Assembly: GCA_029237775.1 (NCBI GenBank)
Contig: JAQZBR010000009.1
Coordinates: 129,902-193,901, forward strand
Length of the DNA stretch: 64,000 bases
Direction of reading: 5' to 3'
Origin: Bacteroidota bacterium
GTDB lineage: Bacteria; Bacteroidota; Bacteroidia; 2-12-FULL-35-15
Below, in pieces: positions 33,085 to 43,200 of this stretch. The position numbers and the translations under genes were made by a program. The notes under the pieces are model-generated. The model was not told the DNA's origin. It made no database searches and saw nothing but the letters and a program-made list of their open reading frames with translations. How positions within the stretch are numbered: position 1 is the first letter of the stretch; each line of letters starts with the position of its first letter.

Positions 33085-34372
33085 ATTTGTAATATTTTTC
33101 GAGATCTTTTCCGATATCACTTCTGAAATACTTTCCTTCGTATTTTATATGCGAAGCATTAAGGAACGAATGTTTTAAAGCTTCCTGCATGGTCTCACCG
33201 AAGGAAGTGATAGCCATCACACGACCACCATTCGTTACAACATTTCCGGAAGATTGTGTTGTACCTGCATGAAAGACCAGGCTATCAGAAGTGACATTCT
33301 CCACTCCGCTGATCACATCCCCTTTTTTATAATCCTCGGGATACCCGCCAGCGACAAGCATAACAGTGCATGCATAGCGGGAATCCACCTCAAATGTTTT
33401 TTCATTTAGATTACCGTGTGCAACGCCTTCAAAAAGATCAAGGAGATCAGATTTTATTCGTGGTAAAACAACTTCCGTCTCCGGATCTCCCATTCGTACG
33501 TTGTATTCTATTACCTGCGGGTCACCGTTCACATTCATCAGTCCGATGAAAATAAAACCCTTATAAACGATACCTTCTTTCTTTAAACCGTTAATAGTTG
33601 GAATAATTACGCGCTCTTCCACTTTTGAAATAAACTCCTCATTGGCGAAAGGCACCGGTGATACAGCTCCCATGCCGCCCGTATTCAAGCCAACATCACC
33701 AATTCCGATGCGTTTGTAATCTTTAGCAGCAGGAAGGATCTTATATGAATTTCCGTCTGTTAAAACAAAAACAGAAAGTTCAATTCCTTTTAAAAATTCT
33801 TCGATTACGACTTTAGCGGAAGCATTACCGAACTTTGCATTTGCAAGCATTTCTGAAAGCTCCTTCTTTGCTTCATCAAGTGTTTCAGGTATCACTACGC
33901 CTTTACCTGCAGCGAGACCGTCTGCTTTCAATACGTAGGGAGGTAACAATGTCTCAAGAAACTTCAATCCTTCACTCAATGTTTCTTTTGTGAAGGTTTC
34001 ATATTTCGCTGTAGGAATGTTATGCCGGAACATGAAACGCTTTGAAAAATCTTTACTTCCTTCCAGTTGAGCGCCATCCTTTTGCGGGCCTATTACAGGA
34101 ATTCTTTTCAATTCATTATCTGCAAGAAAAAAATCATGAACGCCTTTGACAAGTGGATCTTCGGGACCAACAACTACCATGTCTATACTATTCGCCAACA
34201 CGAATTTTTTTATACCTTCAAAATCTGTTGCAGACAAATTCACATTGGTTCCAACCGAGGAAGTACCCGCATTACCCGGAGCGATAAAAAGCTTAGAGAG
34301 TTTTTTACTTTGAGACAGTTTCCAGGCGTAAGCGTGCTCGCGGCCTCCTGAACCAAGAATAAGAATGTTCAT
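33083..34372 (-). CDS. purD: Phosphoribosylamine-glycine ligase
   Basis: A 429-residue ATP-grasp enzyme that joins phosphoribosylamine and glycine in the second step of purine synthesis. It starts with [19 protein letters not shown], the family N-terminus. The ATP-grasp region has [18 protein letters not shown] and [15 protein letters not shown]. The signature [29 protein letters not shown] follows. The length matches the family. It is transcribed separately from purQ, 5 kb away, and a family-A repeat lies 40 bp upstream of its start codon. Confidence 0.96.
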   Translation of the reverse strand: MNILILGSGGREHAYAWKLSQSKKLSKLFIAPGNAGTSSVGTNVNLSATDFEGIKKFVLANSIDMVVVGPEDPLVKGVHDFFLADNELKRIPVIGPQKDGAQLEGSKDFSKRFMFRHNIPTAKYETFTKETLSEGLKFLETLLPPYVLKADGLAAGKGVVIPETLDEAKKELSEMLANAKFGNASAKVVIEEFLKGIELSVFVLTDGNSYKILPAAKDYKRIGIGDVGLNTGGMGAVSPVPFANEEFISKVEERVIIPTINGLKKEGIVYKGFIFIGLMNVNGDPQVIEYNVRMGDPETEVVLPRIKSDLLDLFEGVAHGNLNEKTFEVDSRYACTVMLVAGGYPEDYKKGDVISGVENVTSDSLVFHAGTTQSSGNVVTNGGRVMAITSFGETMQEALKHSFLNASHIKYEGKYFRSDIGKDLEKYYK

Positions 34373-34412
34373 TTTTAGAGAATATTTGTGCGCAAAGAAA
34401 CAAATTTTTCAG

Positions 34413-34438
34413 CACTATGGCACTTAGCGCACTGAGAA
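34413..34438 (+). repeat. Dispersed repeat, family A
   Basis: ACTATGGCACTTAGCGCACTG followed by AGAAA: a diverged copy between purD and pgeF. Confidence 0.5.
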
Positions 34439-34465
34439 AACGAGCAGAAAATCAGATAAGAAGTT

Positions 34466-34473
34466 TACATTTG
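34466..34473 (+). promoter_or_regulatory. -7 box four bases before the pgeF start codon
   Basis: TACATTTG, exact TAnnTTTG, ends at 34473; the ATG begins at 34478. Initiation about six bases downstream of the box would place the first RNA base at or next to the A of the start codon. Confidence 0.6.
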
Positions 34474-34477
34474 CGCA

Positions 34478-35218
34478 ATGCTGATAATTCCGAAAATATT
34501 TGATCCTTCAAAAGTAGTCGCAGCACAAAGCACACGCATTGGAGGAGTAAGTCCGGATCCTTTCCAATCATTAAACCTGGGAATGTCTGTTAATGACGAG
34601 GAATCTAACGTTTTGCAAAACCGCGAATTATTTTTCAGAGCGTTGAACATCAGACCCGAACAAGTTACAAAAAGTCACCAGGTTCATGGAACAAATGTGA
34701 TGATTGTAAATGGGCCTCTGAGTACAGAAGGTTATGATGCACTGATAACAAATAAACCAGGGGTCTTTCTGGCAGTTTCAATTGCTGATTGCACTCCGAT
34801 TTTAATTCATGATGAAAAGAACAATGCGGTAGCGGCAATCCATGCTGGCTGGAGGGGAACAGCGGGAAGCATCGTGAGTAATGCATTAGAACTTATGAAA
34901 AAGAATTATGGGACAGAAGAGAAAGATTGTAAGGCCTTTATCGGGGCTTGTATCTCTTACGAGAATTTTGAAGTTGGAGAGGAAGTAGCGATGAATTTTG
35001 ATCAAACATTAAAACGTTTCGATGATAAAAAACAAAAATGGTTTGTTGATTTGAAGGCTGCGAATAAACAACAACTCACAGATGCGGGCGTCCTACCTGA
35101 AAACATAGAAGTCAGTTCGCATTGCACTTTACGTGATCAGGATCTATTCTTTTCACATCGTGGAGAAAACGGGAAGACGGGTAGGATGATGGCGGTGATT
35201 GGAATGAAAAAAAATTAA
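34478..35218 (+). CDS. pgeF: Peptidoglycan editing factor PgeF (YfiH, laccase-domain family)
   Basis: A 246-residue protein of the YfiH family, once called polyphenol oxidase. Relatives remove wrongly placed amino acids from muropeptide precursors; some act on purine nucleosides. Visible motifs: STRIGGVSPDPFQSLNLG near the start, TKSHQVHG, ADCTPILIHD, AIHAGWRGT and SSHCTLRDQDLFFSHRG, which supply the metal-binding Cys and His residues. The start fits the family length. It probably gives a leaderless mRNA. It overlaps the convergent gene by 4 bp. Confidence 0.93.
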   Translation: MLIIPKIFDPSKVVAAQSTRIGGVSPDPFQSLNLGMSVNDEESNVLQNRELFFRALNIRPEQVTKSHQVHGTNVMIVNGPLSTEGYDALITNKPGVFLAVSIADCTPILIHDEKNNAVAAIHAGWRGTAGSIVSNALELMKKNYGTEEKDCKAFIGACISYENFEVGEEVAMNFDQTLKRFDDKKQKWFVDLKAANKQQLTDAGVLPENIEVSSHCTLRDQDLFFSHRGENGKTGRMMAVIGMKKN

Positions 35219-36144
35219 TTACATGTTTGCGCGATCGCCTTTGTTGCTTCTTTAACGCCTAAGCTCTGAGCCTTATAAAAATCCTCGCAGGCGCCCTCAT
35301 TATCATTTAAAAAATATTTTGCAGATGCACGGTTGTAATAGGCTGGTCCATAATTTGGATCTAACTTGATTGCTATTGAACAATCAGCCTGTGCACCCTG
35401 ATAATCTTTTAACATTCCTTTAGCATGTCCCCTTTGATTATACAATTTCTTGTCCCCGTTTTTTGCGTTAATGGCTTTATCATATTCAAGGATTGCCCCT
35501 TCGTAATCCCCAGCTTGTTCTTTTGCATACCCTATTTCAAGCGGAGTTTTTGAAAGACCGAAAACGCCTGTTTTAAAAACTAAATATATGGCAATGATTA
35601 AATAAATGGAATAAATGATTATTCGTGGCTTCTTTAAAAAAAACGTCTTAGTTCCAGGTGTAACGTTCGCTTTAAAGGCAGCGTGCAGAACTTCCTTTTC
35701 ATGTTCATTTAAATAGCGTTTGGGAAGTATAATTGATTTTGAGGGCGAAGTATAAATTAACACATTATTTCTTGTATCCTGTGTCTTGTAAACCTCATTC
35801 CAAAGTATCATCACATCTGAACTTGCATCCTGAATTTGAATACCATTCGATGAAAATATAAATTCCTGTTCTTTTTGCAGGATCTTATCATTCTGAAAAA
35901 CATTCCTTGCATTATAGTACGTACTGACCAATACTATCGCGGGTATTACGGTTATATACAAACCTATCATTAGTAGAGATGTATAATCATACCTTACATC
36001 AGAAATCAAGACAGGAACTACAGCAATAACAATGATAAATATTAGGAATACGGTTATTGGTAAAAAACGCTGCTTAATACCTGCAAACTGAAAATTAAGA
36101 TAATCCTTAAAATTCAGTTTAATTTTAAATCGTAACTCCTGCAT
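35215..36144 (-). CDS. Membrane protein with YcxB-like domain and TPR repeats
   Basis: A 309-residue protein. Two membrane helices (about 25-48 and 58-80) precede a YcxB-like domain (about 85-165; FIFSSNGIQIQDASSDVMILWNEV, then KRYLNEHEKEVL). A third helix lies near 175-195, and two to three TPR units near 205-300 (YEGAILEYDKAI, YQGAQADCSIAIKLDPNYGPAYYNRASAKY). The repeats probably bind a partner protein. Its role is unknown. It lies 9 bp downstream of the carboxylase gene on the same strand. Confidence 0.7.
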   Translation of the reverse strand: MQELRFKIKLNFKDYLNFQFAGIKQRFLPITVFLIFIIVIAVVPVLISDVRYDYTSLLMIGLYITVIPAIVLVSTYYNARNVFQNDKILQKEQEFIFSSNGIQIQDASSDVMILWNEVYKTQDTRNNVLIYTSPSKSIILPKRYLNEHEKEVLHAAFKANVTPGTKTFFLKKPRIIIYSIYLIIAIYLVFKTGVFGLSKTPLEIGYAKEQAGDYEGAILEYDKAINAKNGDKKLYNQRGHAKGMLKDYQGAQADCSIAIKLDPNYGPAYYNRASAKYFLNDNEGACEDFYKAQSLGVKEATKAIAQTCN

Positions 36145-36153
36145 AGATGAGGT

Positions 36154-37698
36154 CTACAACGGTATATTCCCGTGCTTTTTCTTAGGAAGCTTATCAACTT
36201 TATTCTTTAACATTCCGAAAGCCCTTATTAACTTTTCTCTTGTATCTTCAGGTTTGATCACTTCATCAACATATCCCCTTTCAGCAGCGCGGTAAGGGTT
36301 TGCGAAATGCTGTATGTATTCTTTTTCTTTTTCCGCTAGCTTTGCAGCAGGATCTGACGCAGCTGCAATTTCAGTTTTAAAAATGATCTCTGCTGCTCCT
36401 TTTGCGCCCATTACTGCGATCTCTGCCGAAGGCCATGCATAATTCATGTCAGCACCAATATGCTTGCTATTCATTACATCATAAGCGCCACCATAAGCTT
36501 TACGCGTAATGACTGTGATACGAGGTACAGTCGCTTCAGAAAATGCGTACAATAGTTTTGCACCGTTAGTGATGATTCCGTGCCACTCCTGATCGGTACC
36601 CGGAAGGAATCCCGGTACATCTTCAAACACTAATATTGGAATATTAAAACAATCGCAGAAGCGAACAAAACGTGCTGCTTTAGTTGATGAATTGATATCA
36701 AGAACTCCGGCAAGAAAAGCCGGTTGATTTGCAACAATACCAATGCTTTTTCCAGCTACTCGTGCGAAGCCGACAACTATATTCTCTGCGAAATTCTTAT
36801 GCACTTCAAGAAAAGAATCTGTATCGATCACACCTGTGATAACTTCACGGATATCATACGGCTGATTTGGATTCTCAGGAATGATTTTATTCAAGTCGGG
36901 ACGTTTTTCATTCCCGTTACTTTCGTATGGAACGCTTGGAGCATCATCCTCGCAATTCTGAGGCATATAGCTTAACAGCGCTTTGATATTATTTATACAT
37001 TCTATTTCATTCGCACATGAAAAATGAGTAACACCGGATTTGGTTGAGTGAGTGGACGCGCCACCTAATTCTTCCGAGGTCACTTCCTCATGAGTCACTG
37101 TTTTCACAACGTTTGGACCGGTCACAAACATATACGATGTATTTTCCACCATCATGATAAAATCAGTGATTGCCGGAGAGTAAACAGCTCCACCTGCACA
37201 TGGCCCCATGATCGCTGATAACTGAGGGATCACCCCGGACGCCAAAGTATTTTTGTAAAAAATATCAGCATAACCACCCAAAGAAACAACGCCTTCCTGG
37301 ATACGTGCTCCACCACTGTCGTTAAGACCAATAACCGGAGCTCCGTTCTTCATTGCAAGATCCATGATCCGGCAAATTTTTTCAGCATGGGTTTCACTTA
37401 ATGAACCACCAAACACCGTGAAGTCCTGCGAGAATACATACACTAAACGGCCGTTAACGGTTCCGTAGCCTGTAATAACTCCATCACCTAAATATTTTTC
37501 ACGCTCCAAACCAAACTCAGCCGAACGATGTGTTACGAACATTCCGATCTCTTCGAAGCTCCCTTCATCCATTAAAAAATGAAGACGCTCACGCGCTGTA
37601 AGCTTGCCTTTTTTATGTTGTGATTCAATTCGCTTTACTCCACCACCTAAGTGTGCTTCTTCAATCTTTTTCCCTAGTTCTTTGATCTTATTTTCCAT
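36154..37698 (-). CDS. Acyl-CoA carboxylase, carboxyltransferase (beta) subunit
   Basis: A 514-residue crotonase-fold carboxyltransferase of the propionyl-CoA carboxylase / methylmalonyl-CoA decarboxylase type. Motifs: [43 protein letters not shown] (N-terminal oxyanion hole) and [20 protein letters not shown] (C-terminal oxyanion hole). It moves carboxyl from biotin to an acyl-CoA, most likely propionyl-CoA in branched-chain amino acid and odd-chain fatty acid breakdown. No biotin carboxylase subunit is nearby. An Lrp-type regulator is divergent, 102 bp away, and may control it. Confidence 0.9.
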   Translation of the reverse strand: MENKIKELGKKIEEAHLGGGVKRIESQHKKGKLTARERLHFLMDEGSFEEIGMFVTHRSAEFGLEREKYLGDGVITGYGTVNGRLVYVFSQDFTVFGGSLSETHAEKICRIMDLAMKNGAPVIGLNDSGGARIQEGVVSLGGYADIFYKNTLASGVIPQLSAIMGPCAGGAVYSPAITDFIMMVENTSYMFVTGPNVVKTVTHEEVTSEELGGASTHSTKSGVTHFSCANEIECINNIKALLSYMPQNCEDDAPSVPYESNGNEKRPDLNKIIPENPNQPYDIREVITGVIDTDSFLEVHKNFAENIVVGFARVAGKSIGIVANQPAFLAGVLDINSSTKAARFVRFCDCFNIPILVFEDVPGFLPGTDQEWHGIITNGAKLLYAFSEATVPRITVITRKAYGGAYDVMNSKHIGADMNYAWPSAEIAVMGAKGAAEIIFKTEIAAASDPAAKLAEKEKEYIQHFANPYRAAERGYVDEVIKPEDTREKLIRAFGMLKNKVDKLPKKKHGNIPL

Positions 37699-37778
37699 AT
37701 AGTTTTTATGAATAGCTGTTCTCTGATTTTCGAGTCCTTAAAGTACAATTTTTTAAAATAACGCTACCCAATTATTTT

Positions 37779-37786
37779 TATATTTG
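37779..37786 (+). promoter_or_regulatory. -7 box of the Lrp-type gene
   Basis: TATATTTG, exact TAnnTTTG, ends 14 bp before the ATG at 37801. Confidence 0.6.
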
Positions 37787-37800
37787 GATAAACAGCACCT

Positions 37801-38271
37801 ATGAATTTTAATCTCGATAAAATAGATCTTAAAATCCTGAGAATATTGCAGGAGAATGCAAAGATCACCAATCTTCAGCTATCAGGGGAAATCGGGCTTT
37901 CACCGGGGCCAACACTTGAACGAGTAAAAAAACTGGAGAATGCCAAGCTGATACGCGGTTATCATACGCAGCTTGATGCTGATGCATTGGGGCTGGGAAT
38001 AAGCGCCATCATACAAATAACATTAACCCGGCAGGTGGAAAATGCCATCGTGAATTTTAAGCAGGAGATCAACAGTATTCCGGAGATAATGGAATGTTAC
38101 CAGGTAACGGGAAGTGCTGATTATGTTCTCATTGTAATGATGAAAGATATCCGCGATTTTGAATCATTGATCTCGCAGAAGCTAAGTAAAATGGAAGAGA
38201 TCGGCCAGATGCAGACAATGATCGTACTTGCGAAGCTAAAGGACTCTAAAGTACTCCCGCTCAGATATTGA
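37801..38271 (+). CDS. Lrp/AsnC family transcriptional regulator
   Basis: A 156-residue regulator. The winged helix-turn-helix is at about 5-62 (LDKIDLKILRILQENAKITNLQLSGEIGLSPGPTLERVKKLE). The ligand-binding RAM domain is at about 68-150, with EIMECYQVTGSADYVLIVMMKD as the central conserved stretch. Members sense amino acids, often branched-chain ones, and form octamers on DNA. It is divergent from an acyl-CoA carboxylase gene, which suggests control of amino acid breakdown. The effector is unknown. Confidence 0.92.
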   Translation: MNFNLDKIDLKILRILQENAKITNLQLSGEIGLSPGPTLERVKKLENAKLIRGYHTQLDADALGLGISAIIQITLTRQVENAIVNFKQEINSIPEIMECYQVTGSADYVLIVMMKDIRDFESLISQKLSKMEEIGQMQTMIVLAKLKDSKVLPLRY

Positions 38272-38319
38272 AACGAGTGGTATTCGCAGCTGATGTGTTG
38301 TATAGCGGCAAGTTCGTCT

Positions 38320-38359
38320 ACACAGATTTGTAAATTAGTATTTAGTCGTTATCTGTATT
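38320..38359 (+). repeat. Dispersed repeat, family B
   Basis: ACACAGATTTGTAAATTAG followed by TATTTAGTCGTTATCTGTATT. Related copies are at 49427-49468 and 61498-61540. This one ends at the start codon of the MmcQ/YjbR gene. Confidence 0.6.
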
Positions 38360-38710
38360 ATGAATATTGAGCAATTGAGAGATCACTGCATTTCAAAAAA
38401 AGGCACGGAGGAGACATTGCCCTTCGGCCCGGACACACTTGTATTTAAAGTGTTAGGGAAAGCATTTCTTTTAACCGGCCTTGACAGCCACCCTTTGCAA
38501 TTCAATGTCAAATGCGACCCCGAAAAAGCAATCGCTTTACGTGAAGAATATTCATGTGTACGGCCCGGCTTTCACATGAATAAAAAACACTGGAACACTG
38601 TCGTTGCCGATGGCTCGGTAACCGATAAACTACTCAAAGAATGGATCGATCATTCTTATGATATGGTTGTAAACGGTTTGCCTAAAGCTGAGCAAAAGAA
38701 ATTAAAATAA
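38360..38710 (+). CDS. MmcQ/YjbR family protein
   Basis: A 116-residue protein of the double wing YjbR fold. Typical features: EETLPFGPDTLVFKVLGKAFLL at about 16-37, LQFNVKCDPEKAIALREEY, RPGFHMNKKHWNTV, and LLKEWIDHSYDMVVNGLPK at the end. Members may bind DNA but no defined role is established. The length matches the family. It appears to be a single gene, with a family-B repeat where its promoter would be expected. Confidence 0.88.
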   Translation: MNIEQLRDHCISKKGTEETLPFGPDTLVFKVLGKAFLLTGLDSHPLQFNVKCDPEKAIALREEYSCVRPGFHMNKKHWNTVVADGSVTDKLLKEWIDHSYDMVVNGLPKAEQKKLK

Positions 38711-38747
38711 ATTCCTGTATCCTTCTGAAACAATTCAGATCGACACA

Positions 38748-39953
38748 TTATATCGCACAAATAAATAATTTGTTGCCCCGTTTATCATAAATATTAAACA
38801 GCGATTTAAAATTTACAGTTGCGATAATATAATTCGTCCCTGAAGATTTATATTCTTCTTCTACAGAAATAATTTCCAGCTCATTTAATTGTTCTCTATC
38901 CTGGTATCGTATATAAAGCTTAATTGGAAAGTCGTATTCAATAAGGGATTTTCCTTCTTCAATCTTTCCGGAAATTCCAATCTGCTTCTTCAGCTTCTTA
39001 TATCCGTATTTATAATCATAGGTAAGAGCCGAGATGTCCGACAGTACAGCACTCCCAGTAGGATGGCTACCGGCACCTTTGCCCACAAAAGTCTGTTTGC
39101 ATGAATAGGCACCTTCAACCTCAACTGCATTGTACTCATAGTTAACGTTGAACAATTCACTGCTCTTATCCACAAAATGAGGTATTGCATACACCCTGAA
39201 CTTATCTCCCACTTTATAAGAAACAGCAAGCATTTTTATTCTAAGGCCACGCTGCTTAGCATATAAAATATCATCATAAGTAATATTCTGAATCCCGGTA
39301 TTGAAAATATCTTCCGGATTCAACACAATGCCGAAAGCGTGGATTGTGAGAAGCAACGTTTTGAATTTCGTATCAAACCCGGCAACATCAAGCCAAGGAT
39401 CACTTTCAGCAAATCCATTGACCTGAGCATCCTTTAACACATCTGAATAGTCTTTGTTTTCCAGTTCCATGCGCGTGAGTATATAATTGCATGTACCATT
39501 AAGAATTCCTCTTACGCTGCTCAACAACTCGTTATCATAATACTCCTCCAAGTTACGGATGATTGGAATACTTCCTCCCGCAGAACCTTCATAGATCAAG
39601 GCAACGCTATTCTTTATCTGAAGATCGTACAATTCTCGAAAATTTTCGGCAAGCATTTTTTTATTTGCAGTGACAACACTGACACCATTATTCATAGCCT
39701 GTTTAACAATTGCAAAAGCTTCATCAGCATTGTCGATGAGCTCAACTATAACATTCAGATCTTTATGAGTAAGAATGTCTTCTTTGTCATACGTGAAAAA
39801 CCCGGCTGCAATGGATCGTGGTTTATTTTTATCCTTTACGCAAATCCGCTCAATATTGGCACGAAGTCCCTGAGAATGATTCAATACGTCATACAAACCC
39901 TGGCCGACACAGCCGAATCCGAATAAACCAATTGTAATGTCTTTTTTTTCCAT
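38748..39953 (-). CDS. hom: Homoserine dehydrogenase (monofunctional)
   Basis: A 401-residue enzyme that reduces aspartate semialdehyde to homoserine, the branch point to threonine, isoleucine and methionine. The NAD(P)-binding motif GLFGFGCVGQGL is at about 9-20. SVVTANKKMLAENF and YEGSAGGSIPIIRNL follow. The catalytic block has FAESDPWLDVAGFDTKFK near 175-192, with the usual acidic residues and lysine. No aspartokinase is fused, and the C-terminal 60 residues are not a clear ACT domain. The 5' leader (39993-40189) has its own promoter, a methionine-rich leader peptide and alternative hairpins, which predicts control by transcription attenuation. Confidence 0.92.
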   Translation of the reverse strand: MEKKDITIGLFGFGCVGQGLYDVLNHSQGLRANIERICVKDKNKPRSIAAGFFTYDKEDILTHKDLNVIVELIDNADEAFAIVKQAMNNGVSVVTANKKMLAENFRELYDLQIKNSVALIYEGSAGGSIPIIRNLEEYYDNELLSSVRGILNGTCNYILTRMELENKDYSDVLKDAQVNGFAESDPWLDVAGFDTKFKTLLLTIHAFGIVLNPEDIFNTGIQNITYDDILYAKQRGLRIKMLAVSYKVGDKFRVYAIPHFVDKSSELFNVNYEYNAVEVEGAYSCKQTFVGKGAGSHPTGSAVLSDISALTYDYKYGYKKLKKQIGISGKIEEGKSLIEYDFPIKLYIRYQDREQLNELEIISVEEEYKSSGTNYIIATVNFKSLFNIYDKRGNKLFICAI

Positions 39954-39992
39954 CTTAAATTATTTTTTAAATCTGTTTGTTAATTGAGAGAT

Positions 39993-40030
39993 TGATAAAA
40001 TAAAAAAGGCTTCCCTTTCGGAAAGCCTTT
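39993..40030 (-). terminator. Attenuator terminator of the hom leader
   Basis: On the minus strand: AAAGGCTTTCC, loop GAAA, GGGAAGCCTTT, then TTTATTTTATC. The 11-bp stem (one G-U pair) with a GNRA-type loop and U-tract is a strong intrinsic terminator, located 40 bp before the hom ATG and downstream of the leader peptide. Confidence 0.9.
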
Positions 40031-40065
40031 CATTGCTAATATAAAATTTATATAACGGCCTTCCT
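40020..40065 (-). promoter_or_regulatory. Antiterminator pairing in the hom leader
   Basis: GGAAGGCC (40064-40057, segment 2) can pair over 8 bp, one of them G-U, with GGCTTTCC (40027-40020, segment 3), which is also the first arm of the terminator. Segment 2 starts 6 nt after the leader-peptide stop codon. A ribosome on that stop would cover it, while one stalled on the Met triplet would leave it free. Confidence 0.75.
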
Positions 40066-40069
40066 AATA

Positions 40070-40144
40070 TTAAAAACGCATCATCATACAGTACATCGCT
40101 GTGCTGTTTGAGGCATTCAATATATGGAGGCCTATTAATTTCAT
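40070..40144 (-). CDS. Leader peptide of the hom attenuator, 24 aa
   Basis: The frame ATG...TAA encodes 24 residues. It starts MKLIGLHIL, includes one threonine (codon 15, ACA) and a methionine at codon 17, and ends MMMRF, with three consecutive ATG codons (20-22). Homoserine leads to methionine, threonine and isoleucine, and the peptide has five internal or initial methionines and two isoleucine ATA codons. Ribosome stalling for lack of charged tRNA-Met would open the antiterminator. Codons 5-7 contain GGCCTCC (40132-40126), which can pair with segment 2 and so protect the terminator when the leader is not translated. It starts 13 bp after a good -7 box. The peptide is inferred, not proven. 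Confidence 0.75.
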   Translation of the reverse strand: MKLIGLHILNASNSTAMYCMMMRF

Positions 40145-40157
40145 CTTTTGTTGCGGG

Positions 40158-40190
40158 CAAATATAATACAGTAATTGCTCCGCTTCCAAA
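40158..40190 (-). promoter_or_regulatory. Promoter of the hom leader transcript
   Basis: On the minus strand: TTTG (40190-40187), a 21-bp gap, TATATTTG (40165-40158). Both elements fit the Bacteroidota consensus. Transcription should start near 40151, about seven bases before the leader-peptide ATG. Confidence 0.75.
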
Positions 40191-40242
40191 TTTATTTTTG
40201 CATACGTCTCAAAACCCTGTGTCGGCAATGGGTGTGAGGATA

Positions 40243-43200
40243 TTATTTAATGATCAATTTACCATTTGCAAGCAGGCCGTCTCTGGTCATAATGGAATAA
40301 AAGTACATCCCATTATTTAAGCCTTCACGGGAAACAGTAAATTGCTTGTCAGCAGTTGTTATTTCACGAACGACCTTACCAAGCACATCTGTCATTACAA
40401 ATGAACAGTGTCCGTTCAGATCGGTTCCATTAATAACAAAAGTTGTCTGATCATTAAACGGATTTGGATACACTGAAATTCTTCTATTTGAGCTTGTTTC
40501 CCCGACACTGGCAGCAACATTATATGTATTGATCGCAGTATTTGTTATCACCGGAGCATTGAAATCGAAATAGATGTATGCTTTGTTTTGTATCACTTCA
40601 CCGGCCATTGGCGAGTTAAGCTTCCTGATCTTAAACTGAATATATCCATGACTTGCTGCCTCATTAGTGTTACTATCAGCAAGCATGATGCTATCAAACT
40701 GCCAGCGAATTACATTTGGAGATATCATTTGCAAAACGTGATTATGACTTGCATAAACCATTTCAATGCTCGAAAGGTCAAGCTGTGATGAAAGAGTATC
40801 ATCAACAGTAATGTTTACAGCCGGCCCCGATCCTGTATTCTGGAACTGTATCAGATAGGTAAACTCATCCACTGATAAGGGGATGTCGCCAGAAAAACCT
40901 GATCCGCTGGGTGAAACTGATTTTTCATTCGGATCAAAGGAACCGGTAACAATTCGTGAATAAGCGTAACTGTTACAAACCGGATTAACATCAGTGCCAT
41001 TCGTCACAGAAGCGTTTATATATGCCACCTGTGAAGTGCCGAGAACTGCTGAAGAAGATGTATGAAAGCTCACAGACGCATAAAAGTATGATGCCCCCCC
41101 GGGAATATTATAATTCCAGAAGATGGTATCACCTGATATGTGCGAAGGTGTTGGCGAGGCAGACAGATAAGTTGTTACTGAGGGCAGAACAATATAAACT
41201 TCTCCTGACGGTGATTGATTACCATAGTTATTCACTGTAATGTTGTAGAATCCGTTAAAGCCCGGTACCATTCCGTTCGCATACGCATTAACACACACAT
41301 CATAATACGGTGGGTGGACATACGCGAAATTATTTCCATTAACCGAACCGTAATTTGCTACAGTTACATTTATAGAGCTATTACAAGAAGCTTCGAGATA
41401 ATTGGTGGTAATCGGGCTTATTGTATAATTTCCTGCCGGTAACATCATGCTATATGATCCGTAGGTTGAACTAACGGCCGAGTATGTATTGATGCCATCA
41501 GTTGCCGTGAACCAATGGTTACTAAGTGGAGTATCACCGGCATCGTATACACAGTTTGCATTGTTGTCATTATATGCGTATCCGGAAATCCAACCGTAAG
41601 AATTAGTAGTGTATACCTGGAACGAATAGCTGCCACAATTTCCTGCTGTGTCTGTAACCACAACAGTGTATGACCCGCCTACCAGAGAGAAGATATCTTC
41701 AGTAGTTGCCCCGTTACTCCAAACATAAGTGTATGGACCTGTAGACCCGGCTACAGTTAGGTTGATTGATCCGTTATGTAATCCGGCTGCAGACTCATTC
41801 TGAATATTAGCTGAAACTGTCAGGCTAGCTGAGTTAGCGGAAGGAATAGTTACCACATAATTACCGCTACATCCGTTCGCATCAGTAGCCGTGATGGTGT
41901 ATGCGCCTGCGCAAAGACCTGCAAAATTGCCGTTAGTTTGTTGCGCAGAACCATTGATGGAATACAAATATGATCCCACGCCACCTGTAGCAAAAGCGGT
42001 GGCAGTACCATTGCACATTCCGCATGATGCTGCTGTGCTACTTGCGGTTGCGTAAACCTGATTTGTGTTATTTACTGTGGTATTTCCATAGAAGGTACAT
42101 CCGTTTGCGTCAGTTACCATAACTGTATATGTGCCTGCGCATAAACCCGAGATTGCGGCAGTTCCTTGTCCGCTTCCCGGTGCAGGAGACCACATGTATG
42201 TATATGGCGAAGCACCTCCGCTAACAGTTACATTGGCGGATCCATTGCACAAACCACAACCCGTTGCAGTTGAACTAAGTGTTCCTGAAATCGTTGTTGA
42301 GTTAGGTATGGAGACAAGGGTTGAAGCTGTACAACCTGAATTATCGGTCACTGTTACTGTATAATTACCTGCGCACAAATTGGTTGCTGTAGGTGTTGTT
42401 AAACCACCGGGAGCCCATAAATAAGAATATGGCCCGTTTCCACCTGTTACATTTACGGTTGCACTGCCATTACATGCCCCGCAGCTGGCAGGAACAAGAT
42501 TACTTATTGCGGTAGAAATTCCGGAACCAGTGGAGACAACTGTGGTGGCCGGACTCGAAACACAGCCCATGAAAACAGCTACCACCTGATAAGTTCCCGG
42601 ACATAATGAAGGTATTGTTTGCCCACTTGCAGAAAAACCATTCGGGCCTGACCAACTATAAGCAGATCCTCCAATCGATGAGGTTGCAAACGCAGTGCCG
42701 TTACAGGCACCACAGACAGATTGATTTGAAGATGCTGTTACAATCGGATTAGGGTTAACAGTAACGGTGGAAACAGCAGTTGACGTGCATCCTCCAGCTG
42801 TTCCTGTAACTGTATATGATGTGGTACTGTTCGGATTAACCATTGCTGTGTTGGCACCAGTAGAGGTTGCACCTGCAGACCAGGTATACGTTGCGGCTCC
42901 GCTCGCTGTTAAAATTGCTGTTGCGCCTTGACAAATAGTTGATGAATTAACTGTAACAATTGGATTTGGATTGACAGTAATCAGAGACGAGGCTGTAGAA
43001 ATACATCCATTAGCATCTGTTACTGTTATTACATAATTTGTTGTTGAGGCCGGAGAAGCTATGGTGGATGGCCCGTTGACACTTGCCAAACCTGTAGCCG
43101 GTGACCATGAATACGTATACCCGGGAGTTCCACCGCTTGTGGTAGAAACTAAATTAACACTTGTTCCCGCACACATTGTTGCGTTACCATTTGTTATGGT

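Noticed and set aside
39960..40160. A 66-aa open frame upstream of hom
   Set aside because: It overlaps the promoter, the attenuator leader in another frame and the terminator; the composition is not protein-like.
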